Positions 25,742-35,177 are shown, counted from the stretch's first letter. The stretch: DNA of 64,000 nt from Colwellia sp. M166 (GCF_024585285.1 NZ_CP040755.1:3472001-3536000), one strand, 5' to 3'. Translations and numbers: made by a program. The notes: generated by a model not told the origin, from the letters alone.

Positions 25742-27286
25742 ATGCCAACGGCACCTATTTCAATGCGTAAACTTAAAGAGATTTTAAGACTAAAATACGA
25801 CTGTAAACTCAGTCATCGAAAGATAGCAAACAGCTTATCTATTTCACCTTCAATTGTTTCTAAATATGCCTGTAAATCAGCAGAGTTAGGTATCACTTGC
25901 TGGCCGCTTGATGAAAAATGGGATGATCATTCTCTGCAACGAGCATTCTTCAAAACAAAGCCCCGACTAAAAGGCTTTAGTATTCCTGACTGGTTGTTAG
26001 TTCAGCAGGAGCTGCGACCCAAAACCATGACGCTATTGCTGCTTTGGCAAGAATACAAAGAGCGACACGAGGAAGGATTTTACAGTTACACCCACTTCTG
26101 CCGACAGTACAAGGCATGGCTTAAATGTCAAAAACCGTCCATGCGACAAAACCATAAAGCAGGTGAAAAACTGTTTGTTGATTACTGCGGCCCAACTATG
26201 AATATTGTTGATGCTAGTACAGGTGAATACCGTACAGCTCAAGTGTTTGTCGCAGTTATGGGCGCATCTAATTATACGTATGCGGAGGCAACGTATAGCC
26301 AAAAGCTAGAAGATTGGGTGATGAGTCATGCTCGTTGTTTTGAGTTTCTTGGTGGTGTGCCAGAGCTGGTAATCCCTGACAACTTAAAAAGTGCGGTAAC
26401 TAAACCTTGTCGATATGAGCCTGATTTAAATCCAACCTACCAACAATTGGCGACACACTACAATACGGTCATTGTGCCTGCTAGACCTTATAAGCCCAAG
26501 GATAAAGCCAAAGCAGAAGTGGGTGTGCAAATTGTCGAACGCTGGATAATGGCACGGCTTCGCAATGAAAGCTTCTTTAGCTTGCGCCAATTAAACCTAA
26601 AGATACAAAAACTGCTTGTCGACTTAAACCAGCGGAAAATGAAGAAGCACCCTGGTTCAAGGCTCAGTCAGTTTGAATCCATTGATAAACCTGCTCTCAA
26701 ACCACTACCCACACAGGCTTACAGTTACACCTTAGTCAAACAAGTAAGCGTGCATATTGATTATCATGTCGAAGTTGAAAAACACTACTACTCAGTACCT
26801 CATACCTTGATCAAACAAAAGCTTGAAGCCCATGCCACAGGTCAACTGGTGACACTTTACCATCAGGGTGTTCAAGTAGCCGTTCACCCAAGATCACACC
26901 GAGAAGGTGCACACACCACGCTTGATCTACATATGCCAATAGCTCATCAAAAGCAGCAGCAATGGTCACCACAACGGTTCGAACGTTGGGCAGCTAAGTT
27001 CGGTGGTTCAACGGAGCAGTTTGTTATGCAATTGATGCAAGCTAAAAAGCATCCAGAGCAAAGCTACCGTGCTTGTATGGGGTTATTAAGCCTAGGTAAG
27101 AAGTTTACTGACCAACGTCTTGAAGCAGCCTGTCATCGCGCATTAGCCACAGGTGTTACTCGCGTAAAACAAGTAAAAAACATTTTAGAAAAGGGCTTGG
27201 ATAAGCAACCCTTGCCACAAGCTCAAGGTGATTTACTACAAGATATTGATCATAAAAATATCCGCGGCAACAACTATTACCATTAA
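25742..27286 (+). CDS. istA: IS21-family transposase IstA (copy 3)
   Basis: 514 residues from ATG 25742 (MPTAPISMRKLKEILRLKYD). Helix-turn-helix SHRKIANSLSISPSIVSKYA, catalytic Asp in KLFVDYCGPT, Asp in LVIPDNLKSAV and Glu in KAKAEVGVQI. It is close to copy 1 over the catalytic core and more distant from copy 2. Complete and probably functional. Confidence 0.93.
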   Translation: MPTAPISMRKLKEILRLKYDCKLSHRKIANSLSISPSIVSKYACKSAELGITCWPLDEKWDDHSLQRAFFKTKPRLKGFSIPDWLLVQQELRPKTMTLLLLWQEYKERHEEGFYSYTHFCRQYKAWLKCQKPSMRQNHKAGEKLFVDYCGPTMNIVDASTGEYRTAQVFVAVMGASNYTYAEATYSQKLEDWVMSHARCFEFLGGVPELVIPDNLKSAVTKPCRYEPDLNPTYQQLATHYNTVIVPARPYKPKDKAKAEVGVQIVERWIMARLRNESFFSLRQLNLKIQKLLVDLNQRKMKKHPGSRLSQFESIDKPALKPLPTQAYSYTLVKQVSVHIDYHVEVEKHYYSVPHTLIKQKLEAHATGQLVTLYHQGVQVAVHPRSHREGAHTTLDLHMPIAHQKQQQWSPQRFERWAAKFGGSTEQFVMQLMQAKKHPEQSYRACMGLLSLGKKFTDQRLEAACHRALATGVTRVKQVKNILEKGLDKQPLPQAQGDLLQDIDHKNIRGNNYYH

Positions 27287-27314
27287 TCAAAACTAACAAA
27301 CCAAAGGAAATCTT

Positions 27315-28079
27315 ATGCAAAATATCAATCAACAAGTCAATAACCAGTTAAGTAACTTAAAGCTAAGCGGTATACGTGATGCACTATTGCAGCAATATGA
27401 GCAACCCAATCTCTACGTTGAACAAAGCTTCGAAGAGCGACTAAGCTTATTGCTTGACCATGAAATAACTCAGCGTGATCAGCGTAAAATTGACCGCCTA
27501 ACTCGACAAGCAAAGTTCAGAGTTGGCGGTACGCTTGCTCAACTCAACTATGGCGCAGCACGACAACTAGATAAAACTCAGATCCGTTCATTAGCACAAG
27601 GTGAATGGCTACGCCTTCACCAAAACATTTTGATCACGGGAGCAACGGGGTGTGGCAAAACTTACCTCGCTTGTGCTCTTGGTCAAAACCACTGCCAACA
27701 AGGGAGTAGCGTTTATTATTTTAGGCTTAAAGAGCTATTAGAAAAGATGTTCTTAGCGCAAGCCGATGGTAGTTATCGAAAACTGATCAACAAGCTTAGC
27801 TCTGCCAATTTACTGATCCTAGATGATTGGGGATTAGAGCCATTAACAGCTCAACAACGCAGTGATTTACTGGAATTAATTGATGCGAGATATGACACAA
27901 AATCGACCTTAATTGCCAGCCAATTACCGATAGAAAATTGGTATGAAATGATCGGAGAATCGACACATGCTGATGCGATCCTAGATCGGCTTGTTCACGG
28001 AGCAATAAAGTTGGAATTAAAAGGCGAATCGATGCGAAAAAAACTAAATTCCTTGACTGATGGCGATCACTCAAGTTAG
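27315..28079 (+). CDS. istB: IS21-family ATPase IstB (copy 3)
   Basis: 254 residues, intact. P-loop GATGCGKTYLACALGQNH near residue 110, Walker B NLLILDDWGLEPL, sensor region STLIASQLPIENW. It shows the undisturbed version of the sequence that is frameshifted in copy 1, and could supply IstB in trans to that copy. Starts 28 bases after istA behind AAAGGAAA. Confidence 0.93.
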   Translation: MQNINQQVNNQLSNLKLSGIRDALLQQYEQPNLYVEQSFEERLSLLLDHEITQRDQRKIDRLTRQAKFRVGGTLAQLNYGAARQLDKTQIRSLAQGEWLRLHQNILITGATGCGKTYLACALGQNHCQQGSSVYYFRLKELLEKMFLAQADGSYRKLINKLSSANLLILDDWGLEPLTAQQRSDLLELIDARYDTKSTLIASQLPIENWYEMIGESTHADAILDRLVHGAIKLELKGESMRKKLNSLTDGDHSS

Positions 28080-28428
28080 ATTTTACTAAGGTCTACTGGC
28101 AGACAAAAAAGTGATCGGCTTGAATAGTATTGACCGATCGGCTTCATGATATTACGCAGACCTAATATAACCGTCAGCAGAATTGAAAATTACTGGGAAA
28201 GCAGACGTTCCTAAAATCGGTTTGAAATAAACGGCTTAAAATATTCATTTAATAATCAAAGGGAAACAATTTAAAGGCACAATTGATGTTGGTGCAGTGA
28301 GTTTTTACTACACCATAACTTATGCCACTTGAGCAGGACACTTTGGCTAATAATATATCGAGTTAATACTAGATATTTGAGTGTTGATGCTTATTAGTTG
28401 AGACAGATACTTTATTATTACATTTATA

Positions 28429-29328
28429 CTAAGCTTTTAACTGTAAGATTCGACGAGCACCGTTTAATACTACAAGGGCAATTATAAATCCAATAACAAG
28501 ATCTGGATAACGCGATCCTGTCAGTGTTACCAGTAGTCCTGCTAATATAACGCCAACATTTGCGATAACATCATTAGCTGAAAAAATCCAACTAGCCTTC
28601 ATATGAGCGCCATTTTCTTTACTATCGGATATTAAAAACAAACATGTAACATTGGCAATTAACGCAAGTGCACCAAAAATCATCATTAAATTTGATACGG
28701 GTTCACTTCCGTATATAAATCGCCTTAACACTTCACTTAAAGCACCTAACGCAAGGATAACTTGTAGCAATCCCGATATGTGGGCTGCTTTGAGTTTCAT
28801 CTTAATACTTTTCCCAACCGCATATATCGCTAATCCATATACAGCAGCATCTGCAAACATATCTAAAGAGTCAGCAATCAGTCCAGCGGATTGAGCAATC
28901 CAACCCGCGATGAATTCACAAAAAAACATGAACCCGTTAATGATCAGTAACCACTTAAGAATAATGGTTTCTTTCCCTTCATTTTCTTTAGCAGATACTT
29001 TGGCTTGGGTTGCTTCAACACTGCAACTTTCTCTGGTTATTTCTAACGTAGCACCTAAATTCAATGATTGAAGCTTCGTAGTTATCTCATCCAAATGAGC
29101 ATCATGAAAAACTTTAACTAGCCGATTAGGAATATCAAATTTTAATCCAACAGGTGGTTCAATACCGTCGAGCGCTAACCTTATCAATCGTTCTTCAGAA
29201 GGACAATCCATCTTAGGCACTTTATAATCAGTTGTGAAACGCCCATCAAAAGCATCAGTATTTTTAAGTTCTTTAATACTAGAGTCAGTAACAACTGACT
29301 CACATTGGCCACTACATTTATTTGACAT
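28429..29328 (-). CDS. Cation diffusion facilitator with N-terminal metal-binding domain
   Basis: 299 residues from ATG 29328 (MSNKCSGQCESV). The N-terminal Cys cluster and an HMA-like domain with MDCPSEE (about residues 40-110) precede a CDF membrane domain of five to six helices. SLDMFADAAVY holds the metal-site Asp (HxxxD/DxxxD pattern) and a second site lies in SANDVIANVGVI. Such proteins export divalent cations (Zn, Cd, Co, Pb) from the cytoplasm by proton exchange. A MerR-type promoter immediately upstream and the divergent PbrR-like gene indicate lead/cadmium induction. Substrate choice is inferred. Confidence 0.85.
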   Translation of the reverse strand: MSNKCSGQCESVVTDSSIKELKNTDAFDGRFTTDYKVPKMDCPSEERLIRLALDGIEPPVGLKFDIPNRLVKVFHDAHLDEITTKLQSLNLGATLEITRESCSVEATQAKVSAKENEGKETIILKWLLIINGFMFFCEFIAGWIAQSAGLIADSLDMFADAAVYGLAIYAVGKSIKMKLKAAHISGLLQVILALGALSEVLRRFIYGSEPVSNLMMIFGALALIANVTCLFLISDSKENGAHMKASWIFSANDVIANVGVILAGLLVTLTGSRYPDLVIGFIIALVVLNGARRILQLKA

Positions 29329-29357
29329 AAAAAACCTTGTTAAACACATTTTTACAA

Positions 29358-29388
29358 AGTATAAAGTCTATGGTAACTATAGAGTCAA
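29358..29388 (-). promoter_or_regulatory. MerR-type promoter and operator for the CDF gene
   Basis: On the minus strand TTGACT (29388-29383) and TATACT (29363-29358) are separated by 19 bases, the long spacer typical of MerR-activated promoters. The spacer holds the near-dyad CTATAGTTACCATAG. It reads toward the CDF start at 29328 and overlaps the region upstream of the divergent regulator. Confidence 0.8.
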
Positions 29389-29405
29389 CAAAGAAATTTA
29401 ATATT

Positions 29406-29813
29406 ATGAAAATTGGCGAACTAGCAAAATTAACAGATTGTTCAGTACAAACGATCCGTTATTATGAAAAAGAACAACTCTTGAAATCCCCAGAGCGAAG
29501 TGAAGGAAATTTTCGTTTATATAATAAATCGTCACTTAAACAATTGATGTTTATTAAACAATGCAGAACGCTCGATTTAGCCTTATCGGAAATTCGTCAA
29601 CTGCTTGAGTTACAAAGTTCACCCTCGATTCAATGCAACTCAGTTAACAACATGATCGATAGTCATATTCAGCAAGTTGAACAACGTATTAAAGAACTTA
29701 ATAGCCTAAAAGAACAGTTAAATGACTTAAGTAACACCTGCTCAAATAATGGAACAATTGAGCAGTGTGGTATTTTACAAAAGCTTACCAGTGACGTAGC
29801 TAAAAATGTTTAG
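29406..29813 (+). CDS. pbrR: MerR-family regulator, Pb(II)/Cd(II)-responsive type
   Basis: 135 residues from ATG 29406. The MerR helix-turn-helix MKIGELAKLTDCSVQTIRYYE is followed by a long dimerisation helix and a metal-binding end. The arrangement CNSVNNMIDSHIQQVEQRI, then a C-terminal Cys pair (TCSNN, EQCG), matches PbrR/CadR regulators, where these cysteines bind Pb or Cd. It probably controls the promoter at 29358 and the two similar promoters at 31813 and 32010. Distinguishing Pb from Cd specificity is not possible from sequence alone; the neighbouring PbrT-like gene favours Pb. Confidence 0.85.
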   Translation: MKIGELAKLTDCSVQTIRYYEKEQLLKSPERSEGNFRLYNKSSLKQLMFIKQCRTLDLALSEIRQLLELQSSPSIQCNSVNNMIDSHIQQVEQRIKELNSLKEQLNDLSNTCSNNGTIEQCGILQKLTSDVAKNV

Positions 29814-29827
29814 ATACCATATTTATC

Positions 29828-31768
29828 TTAAATCAATATTTGTTTTCTTCTAGATCTATACATATAGGCTATAAATAAAACCAATATCGTTAACTGTGCC
29901 ATTATGCCTTCCCAAGTAGACCCAACACCAATCCAATCAACCTCTACAGTAATTGGCAATGGAGAAATTCCAATAATGGCAGCCTCTTGTAATGCTGAAA
30001 CTGCTTTTCCCATCAATATAAATGACAGTGCTAATAAGAGATATGTTGTTGTTGAAAAGAAACGAGCAATTGGCAATTTTACAGAATATTTAAACATTCC
30101 CCATGCAATAATCGATAACACAGCTATCCCGAATAAAAATCCACCGATAACAAATGAGTATTGAGTCGTTGAAGCTTGTGTTAACAGTGATTGATAGAAT
30201 AAAACCGTTTCAAAAACCTCTCGGTAAACAGCGATAAATGAGAGCACGGCTAACCCCCAAAGTGTACCTGCTTCTAATTGTGTATTAATGTGCTTTTGAA
30301 TGTATGCCTGCCAATGTTCAGCATTCGTTTTGCTATGCATCCAGATCCCCACATAGAACAACATTAACGCTGCAAGCATTGCAGCAATACCTTCCATGAC
30401 TTCTCGACTTGCACCACTGATACTGATCATTGACTGGGCTGCCGCCCAAGTAGCAAAACCCGCTAATAGCGCACTTAGCCAGCCAAAATGAACATATTTT
30501 AAGACATCATGACGTTTAGTTCGAATTAATACTGTTATCAAAGCCAGTACAACCAGCAAGGCTTCTAAACCTTCTCTTAGCAAAATAACTAAGCTTGCAG
30601 TAAAAAGAGCCTCATTTGATAAAGTAGTTTCTGTCAGAAGTTCTTCCGCGTCATTGAGTTGCCTCACAGTAATTTCCATAAGGCTTTCAAGTTGATTAAT
30701 CTGTTGTGCGTTACTTAACACTTGACGAAGCTTAATCAAGTTTCCTTCGATGCTTTTACGTAAATTTTTGTCTCGTGCATCCAAACTATTTTCAATTAAT
30801 TCAAAACCATCTAGATAAGCACTCACAGCAAGTGTTTTGGCCTTCTCATACTCTTCATTTTTATACGCAATGCTTGCGGCAGCTAATTGAGTTTTGGTTA
30901 TAGCTAAAGGACCACTTTGATTGGTAAACAATAATTTTGGATCGGCTCTTAACCCTTCAATTTCATTTTTCGTTAATCCGTCAGTTTCTGTAGATAATTT
31001 TAATGGACTATAATTTATCCAGTTTTGTAATGAAATTGATTGTGATGGTTTGATGAATTCGCTTGATGATTGGAATGCAAAACCACCGACATAAAATGCA
31101 AGGGACCATTTCTGCTGTTCTTTTAGTTGTGTAAAGGCAGGCATAGCCGTATCATCAAGCCCATTAGATATGGCATCAAACAACCCTAAAAGTGAACGGT
31201 TTTCTGCACGGTTTTTATCGGTAAAATCGGTAGGTGCAGGCTCTAATCCCGATGCTAAAACACCATTTCCTTGACCTAAAATACCATGACAACTCGCACA
31301 GTTATTTTCAAATAAAGAAAACATAGCTTCTTTAGACAGTAATCTTTTAGGGATAGATAACTCAGGCATCATAGCCAATAATGAAATTCGTAGTTCAGAA
31401 GCAAATTGCCTGACAATATTTACATTTTCTTTAGTTGAAATAGCCCTTTGTAAGGCCGATGCTTTCTCATTGAGAGAGTGCATAACATAATTATCACTTG
31501 ACGTTTTATCAACTATCAATTGAGAGAATTCAAGCATTTCCTGGTATTCATCATTGTTAATTACTTGACCATTCTCAACCGCTGATGCGTAATCAACCCC
31601 CACATACTCTGCCAATTGTGCTATTTGGCGTAGTTGAGCAACCTCATCAACCGTTGAAGCTACACTCAACTTCGAAAATAAAAGAGTCGCCATTAACACT
31701 AAACAAAATAATGATTGTATTCCGATATGTTTTTGACTTATTAATCGCACGTTCCAACAAAATTGCAT
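29828..31768 (-). CDS. pbrT: PbrT-like cytochrome c/FTR1-family metal permease
   Basis: 646 residues from ATG 31768; an earlier in-frame ATG at 31813 lies inside the promoter. The signal peptide (FCLVLMATLLFSKLSVAS) is followed by a cytochrome c domain with heme motif CASCH and a helical periplasmic domain. The seven-helix FTR1 iron-permease domain comes last, with both REGLE (in LLREGLEALLVVLAL) and REVFE motifs. This fusion is the architecture of PbrT, the Pb(II) uptake protein of Cupriavidus metallidurans. Some such proteins may import ferric or ferrous iron instead. The MerR-type promoter directly upstream supports metal-dependent expression. Confidence 0.82.
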   Translation of the reverse strand: MQFCWNVRLISQKHIGIQSLFCLVLMATLLFSKLSVASTVDEVAQLRQIAQLAEYVGVDYASAVENGQVINNDEYQEMLEFSQLIVDKTSSDNYVMHSLNEKASALQRAISTKENVNIVRQFASELRISLLAMMPELSIPKRLLSKEAMFSLFENNCASCHGILGQGNGVLASGLEPAPTDFTDKNRAENRSLLGLFDAISNGLDDTAMPAFTQLKEQQKWSLAFYVGGFAFQSSSEFIKPSQSISLQNWINYSPLKLSTETDGLTKNEIEGLRADPKLLFTNQSGPLAITKTQLAAASIAYKNEEYEKAKTLAVSAYLDGFELIENSLDARDKNLRKSIEGNLIKLRQVLSNAQQINQLESLMEITVRQLNDAEELLTETTLSNEALFTASLVILLREGLEALLVVLALITVLIRTKRHDVLKYVHFGWLSALLAGFATWAAAQSMISISGASREVMEGIAAMLAALMLFYVGIWMHSKTNAEHWQAYIQKHINTQLEAGTLWGLAVLSFIAVYREVFETVLFYQSLLTQASTTQYSFVIGGFLFGIAVLSIIAWGMFKYSVKLPIARFFSTTTYLLLALSFILMGKAVSALQEAAIIGISPLPITVEVDWIGVGSTWEGIMAQLTILVLFIAYMYRSRRKQILI

Positions 31769-31812
31769 ACTATGGCCCTTAAATATTACAGCCCAAATGA
31801 TAATTATTATCA

Positions 31813-31843
31813 ATTGTAATACCTATAGTTACTATAGAGTAAA
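31813..31843 (-). promoter_or_regulatory. MerR-type promoter and operator for the PbrT-like gene
   Basis: TTTACT (31843-31838) and TACAAT (31818-31813) on the minus strand are 19 bases apart; the spacer contains CTATAGTAACTATAG, a perfect seven-base dyad around one base. It is the same box as at 29358 and 32010. The remaining gap to 32009 holds no gene. Confidence 0.8.
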
Positions 31844-32009
31844 GTATTTAAAAATATTTTTATAATCGTAGTCTACTTAACTTAAGCTTTTACAATTTAA
31901 ACAGGCAGCACAGCTCCAATCATTCGTGTTAGCCTATAGACTTATAGCGAGTAAATATTGTCCATTAATGATAAATGCTCGTTTTATCTAATTAATTTTA
32001 ACAATTCTA

Positions 32010-32040
32010 TTGACTCTATAGTCACTATAGGGAATATAAT
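32010..32040 (+). promoter_or_regulatory. MerR-type promoter and operator for the czc operon
   Basis: TTGACT (32010-32015) and TATAAT (32035-32040) are separated by 19 bases that contain CTATAGTCACTATAG, a perfect seven-base dyad. It points to the czc operon starting at 32153 and shares the operator with the promoters at 29358 and 31813. Confidence 0.82.
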
Positions 32041-32152
32041 GTTTAATTGTTGAGGTCGGATATTTATAACTTTTAAGTTAAATGATTATCTTAGTACTTC
32101 AATATTAAATTAACGAATTACGTAACGAATGTTCATTATTAAAGGTTTTGCT

Positions 32153-32500
32153 GTGAAAAATAAGCTTCTGAATTTTACTTTAGTCATTTTGATTGTATTA
32201 CAATCATTTGTAGCTATTGCAAATTCACAAGAAATTCATGAATTAGATGTACAGCATATCCAAATAGAACATTCACATGAATCTGATGATCAAGTGGTTG
32301 ATAACGACCTATCTACAGACAATGAACATAACGTTAAAGATTGCCATCACTGTGGACACTGTCATGGATTTCATACTCAGTGGCTCGTTCAAACTCAAAT
32401 TTTTACCGAGCGTCCAAATCAAATAGGACATCAGTATGGGTATTTATTTCAATATTCAAGCCCTCTTCACGATAACCCAATAATCCCCCCTATAAGTTAA
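32153..32500 (+). CDS. Small exported His/Cys-rich protein heading the czc operon
   Basis: About 115 residues from a GTG at 32153 with AAAGG upstream; an ATG at 32129 is a weaker alternative. A signal peptide (FTLVILIVLQSFVAIANS) is followed by an acidic, His-rich segment (IEHSHESDD) and a CHHCGHCHGFH motif. It is probably a periplasmic metal-binding or sensing protein, comparable in position to CzcI of Cupriavidus, but no family membership is proven. It is first in the operon behind the MerR-type promoter. Confidence 0.65.
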   Translation: MKNKLLNFTLVILIVLQSFVAIANSQEIHELDVQHIQIEHSHESDDQVVDNDLSTDNEHNVKDCHHCGHCHGFHTQWLVQTQIFTERPNQIGHQYGYLFQYSSPLHDNPIIPPIS

Positions 32501-32603
32501 CTCTATTAGAATAGCTCAGTTTAGCTGAGCATCTTTATATTCGTGTCTACTACGATTTCACTGTCGTTAGTTAACACTATTTAAATAAATATGAGTTTAA
32601 TTT

Positions 32604-33848
32604 ATGAAAATATTTTTTCAAAAAAATATTGGCGCTGTGCTATGCGTCAGTATGTCTTTGGCTATTTTAATTAATATACAAAGCGTAAATGCACAAACAA
32701 CATCGACATCTTGGTTATCGATGCAAATAAACAAACATCCCGATATTATTGCCGCCAAAGAAGAAATGAATGCTGTTTTTTCAAATGCTGAAGGAAACAA
32801 GCAACCACTTTATAATCCTGAATTAGAGACAGGTTATGAACGAGAAGGTGACGCTAATAATTATTCTATTGGTATTAATCAAACGATTGATTGGTGGGAT
32901 AAGCGAGAAACGAAAGAGCAACAAGCTAACTTTAGCTTAACTCAAGCAAGCAAACACTTTGACTTTCTTGTTCAAGAAAAGACAGCGCAAGCTTTACAAG
33001 CGTTAGTTACTTGGCAAGCAGCTAAAAAACAAGCTGTTATTGCCCAAGAACAAGAAAAGCAGTTAGAAACCTTACTTGATATAGTTAAAGACCGTCAAAA
33101 AGCAGGTGATCTAGGGCAAGTAGATGCCGAACTTACTTTTTTAAGTTTATCCCAAATGTTGAATGTTACCGCAAAGGTACAAGTTCAATTAAAACAAGCC
33201 GAAGCCCAAACCAAAGAGCTATTGCGAGATTGGACGCCAGATAAAGAGGTTATACCTGCGCAAGGTTTAACTATCACTAATTATCAACTTTCACCTCAAT
33301 GGCTTGAACAACATCCCTTAGTCTTAGCGGCAAAAGCACAATGGCAAATAACTAGAAGTGATGCTCAACTCGCTTTGTTAGAAACTAAAGCTGACCCAAC
33401 TATAGGTTTTAACGCAGGCAAAAATGATAGGGAAAATGTACTAGGCGTAACTTTTTCAATGCCTTTGAATATCCGTAACAATTATTCAGCACAAGCAAGA
33501 GCTGCGAATCAACAAGCAATAGCTGCTGAAGCAAATTTTCGCTCCGTTATGCGCAAACAGAGATTTGCTATCCAATCAAGCACTGACACCTTAATCACTT
33601 ATCAAAAAAACTATCAACGTTGGCAACAATTGATGGATGGAAGAGGAAAACGTAGTGGCGATTTACTGCAAAAGCAATGGCAAAGCGGTGATGTAAGTAC
33701 TACCGAATATTTACTTGCATTACAACAACGTGCTGAAGGTCTTAATGCTGGTATTGAATTACAAAGTCAATTTCAATTAAGCCAAATCGACTGGCTATTA
33801 CAGGTAGGCCAAATTAAGGCCGCGACTCTGCAATTATCTCAGCTTTGA
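32604..33848 (+). CDS. czcC: Outer-membrane factor of metal RND efflux (CzcC-like)
   Basis: 414 residues with a signal peptide (LAILINIQSVNAQ). Two TolC-type repeats of long periplasmic helices and short strands are visible; PLYNPELETGYEREGD and DPTIGFNAGKND are strand regions typical of CzcC/CusC proteins. It forms the outer-membrane exit of the tripartite pump with the next two gene products. Length fits the family. Confidence 0.87.
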   Translation: MKIFFQKNIGAVLCVSMSLAILINIQSVNAQTTSTSWLSMQINKHPDIIAAKEEMNAVFSNAEGNKQPLYNPELETGYEREGDANNYSIGINQTIDWWDKRETKEQQANFSLTQASKHFDFLVQEKTAQALQALVTWQAAKKQAVIAQEQEKQLETLLDIVKDRQKAGDLGQVDAELTFLSLSQMLNVTAKVQVQLKQAEAQTKELLRDWTPDKEVIPAQGLTITNYQLSPQWLEQHPLVLAAKAQWQITRSDAQLALLETKADPTIGFNAGKNDRENVLGVTFSMPLNIRNNYSAQARAANQQAIAAEANFRSVMRKQRFAIQSSTDTLITYQKNYQRWQQLMDGRGKRSGDLLQKQWQSGDVSTTEYLLALQQRAEGLNAGIELQSQFQLSQIDWLLQVGQIKAATLQLSQL

Positions 33849-33908
33849 ATATTAAAGGCATTATCAAGAATCAATTAATAGTCAATGAACCAATTTTGGA
33901 AAAAACAT

Positions 33909-35177
33909 ATGAATAAGCAAATTAAATTAATAACGCTGGCCGCACTTTTTTGTGGGATAACAACCATAACTACTGCGACATTTGCAAATGTTCAATCATC
34001 TGAAAAAGCCGAAAAGCATGTTGAAGAAAAAGATGATGGACATGGACATGAAGCTAAAAATGAACACAAAGAAGAAAAAGACGATGGGCATGGACATGAA
34101 GGTAAAAATGAACACGAAGAAGAAAAAGACGATGGGCATGGACATGAAGGTAAAAATGAACACGAAGAAGAAAGTGCGGGAGTTAAACTTTCAAAGGAAC
34201 AATTAAATTTAGCTGAAATTAACATAACCGTACTAGAGCCTCAGGCGATGACTTACAGTATTTATGCTCAAGGAGAGATAAAAGCGAATGACTATACCAG
34301 TTATTTAGTCTCGCCAAGAGTCGACTCAGTGATACTAAAACGCTATGTTGCTTTAGGTGATCATGTCGAAATCAATCAACCGTTAGTCACCCTATTTAGT
34401 GAGTCAATGGCTGAAGCACAAGCCAGCTATAGGCTCGCTGATTCAGAATGGAAAAGGGTTCAAAAACTTGGTCGAAAAGCGGTAGGTGATAAACGCTTTA
34501 TAGAAGCTCAGACCGATTTTGAGGCTGACTTAGGACGATTGTATGCGTTTGGCTTATCTGCTGACGCTATTACCTCTTTGGCTACCAGCACTAAAAAACT
34601 TGGACAATACACCCTCAACGCAGAGACTTCTGGCGCTGTATTATCTGATAATTTCCGTCAAGGACAACGCATAGAATCCGGCGGTACTTTATTTGATCTG
34701 GCTGATGAGGATACGTTATGGGTTGAAGCACGTTTAGCTCCATCAATGGAATTGGACTTACCCAAAAATTCAAAGGCGCAAGTAAATGTAGGTAACAATA
34801 CATACATAGCTACGGTCACTCAAAAAGCTCATACCATAGACCCAGTAACACGCACACGCATTATACGTTTACAGGTTCAAAATGACGGCCATAAGCTTCA
34901 TCCCGGTTTATTTGCTGATATCTATTTTGCCCTTGAAACTGACAAAAAAGTTCTGACTGTGCCTGAAGAAGCATTAATGCGTGGTAGTGATGGTGATTGG
35001 ATGGTGTTTGTTGAAGAAAATGGCGAATTTAAAGGTGTCGAAGTTGAATTGGGACGACAACTGGGAAAATCACGTGAAATTAAGGGTTTACCAGCAGGCA
35101 CCAGAGTCGTTACAACGGGTGCTTTTTATGTCGCGGCAGAAATTGCCAAAGGCAGTTTCGATGCTCATAACCATTAA
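33909..35177 (+). CDS. czcB: Periplasmic adaptor of metal RND efflux (CzcB-like) with His-rich repeats
   Basis: 422 residues from ATG 33909 behind GGAAAAAAC. Signal peptide, then three 16-residue repeats of the form EEKDDGHGHEGKNEHE (about residues 39-86), then the membrane-fusion body: barrel-sandwich hybrid, helical hairpin (ASYRLADSEWKRVQKLG) and the C-terminal part with LTVPEEALM and DWMVFVEENGEF. The adaptor bridges CzcA and CzcC and can hand metal to the pump. The His/Asp/Glu repeats probably buffer Zn, Cd or Ni in the periplasm. Confidence 0.88.
   Translation: MNKQIKLITLAALFCGITTITTATFANVQSSEKAEKHVEEKDDGHGHEAKNEHKEEKDDGHGHEGKNEHEEEKDDGHGHEGKNEHEEESAGVKLSKEQLNLAEINITVLEPQAMTYSIYAQGEIKANDYTSYLVSPRVDSVILKRYVALGDHVEINQPLVTLFSESMAEAQASYRLADSEWKRVQKLGRKAVGDKRFIEAQTDFEADLGRLYAFGLSADAITSLATSTKKLGQYTLNAETSGAVLSDNFRQGQRIESGGTLFDLADEDTLWVEARLAPSMELDLPKNSKAQVNVGNNTYIATVTQKAHTIDPVTRTRIIRLQVQNDGHKLHPGLFADIYFALETDKKVLTVPEEALMRGSDGDWMVFVEENGEFKGVEVELGRQLGKSREIKGLPAGTRVVTTGAFYVAAEIAKGSFDAHNH
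34023..34166 (+). repeat. Three 48-bp tandem repeats in czcB
   Basis: Three nearly identical 48-base units encode EEKDDGHGHEGKNEHE (first copy varies at two residues). Copies two and three are almost identical in DNA, so copy number may change by recombination while keeping frame. Confidence 0.85.

Larger units (their letters stand above)
25524..28158. mobile_element. IS21-family insertion sequence, copy 3
   Basis: 2635 bp. The left end begins TGCATATTCTCATGC and the right end closes with ATATTACGCA. Inside the left end a GATCACTyAATACyATC motif recurs four times in both orientations, a clear transposase-binding array; GATCGGCTTGAATaGTAT recurs at the right. The flanks (ATGGTG and GACCTA) show no duplication, so one flank was lost or exchanged after insertion. 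Both genes are open. Confidence 0.88.

Noticed and set aside
28159..28428. Short open frames after IS21 copy 3, one reading KGTIDVGAVSFYYTITYAT
   Set aside because: Under 40 codons, without a start signal or recognisable family, and not continuous with the gene cut on the other side of the IS; possible remnant but unsupported.
34023..34166. Regular 48-base repeats considered as a CRISPR array
   Set aside because: Repeats are contiguous, without spacers, in frame inside czcB, and no cas genes are present.
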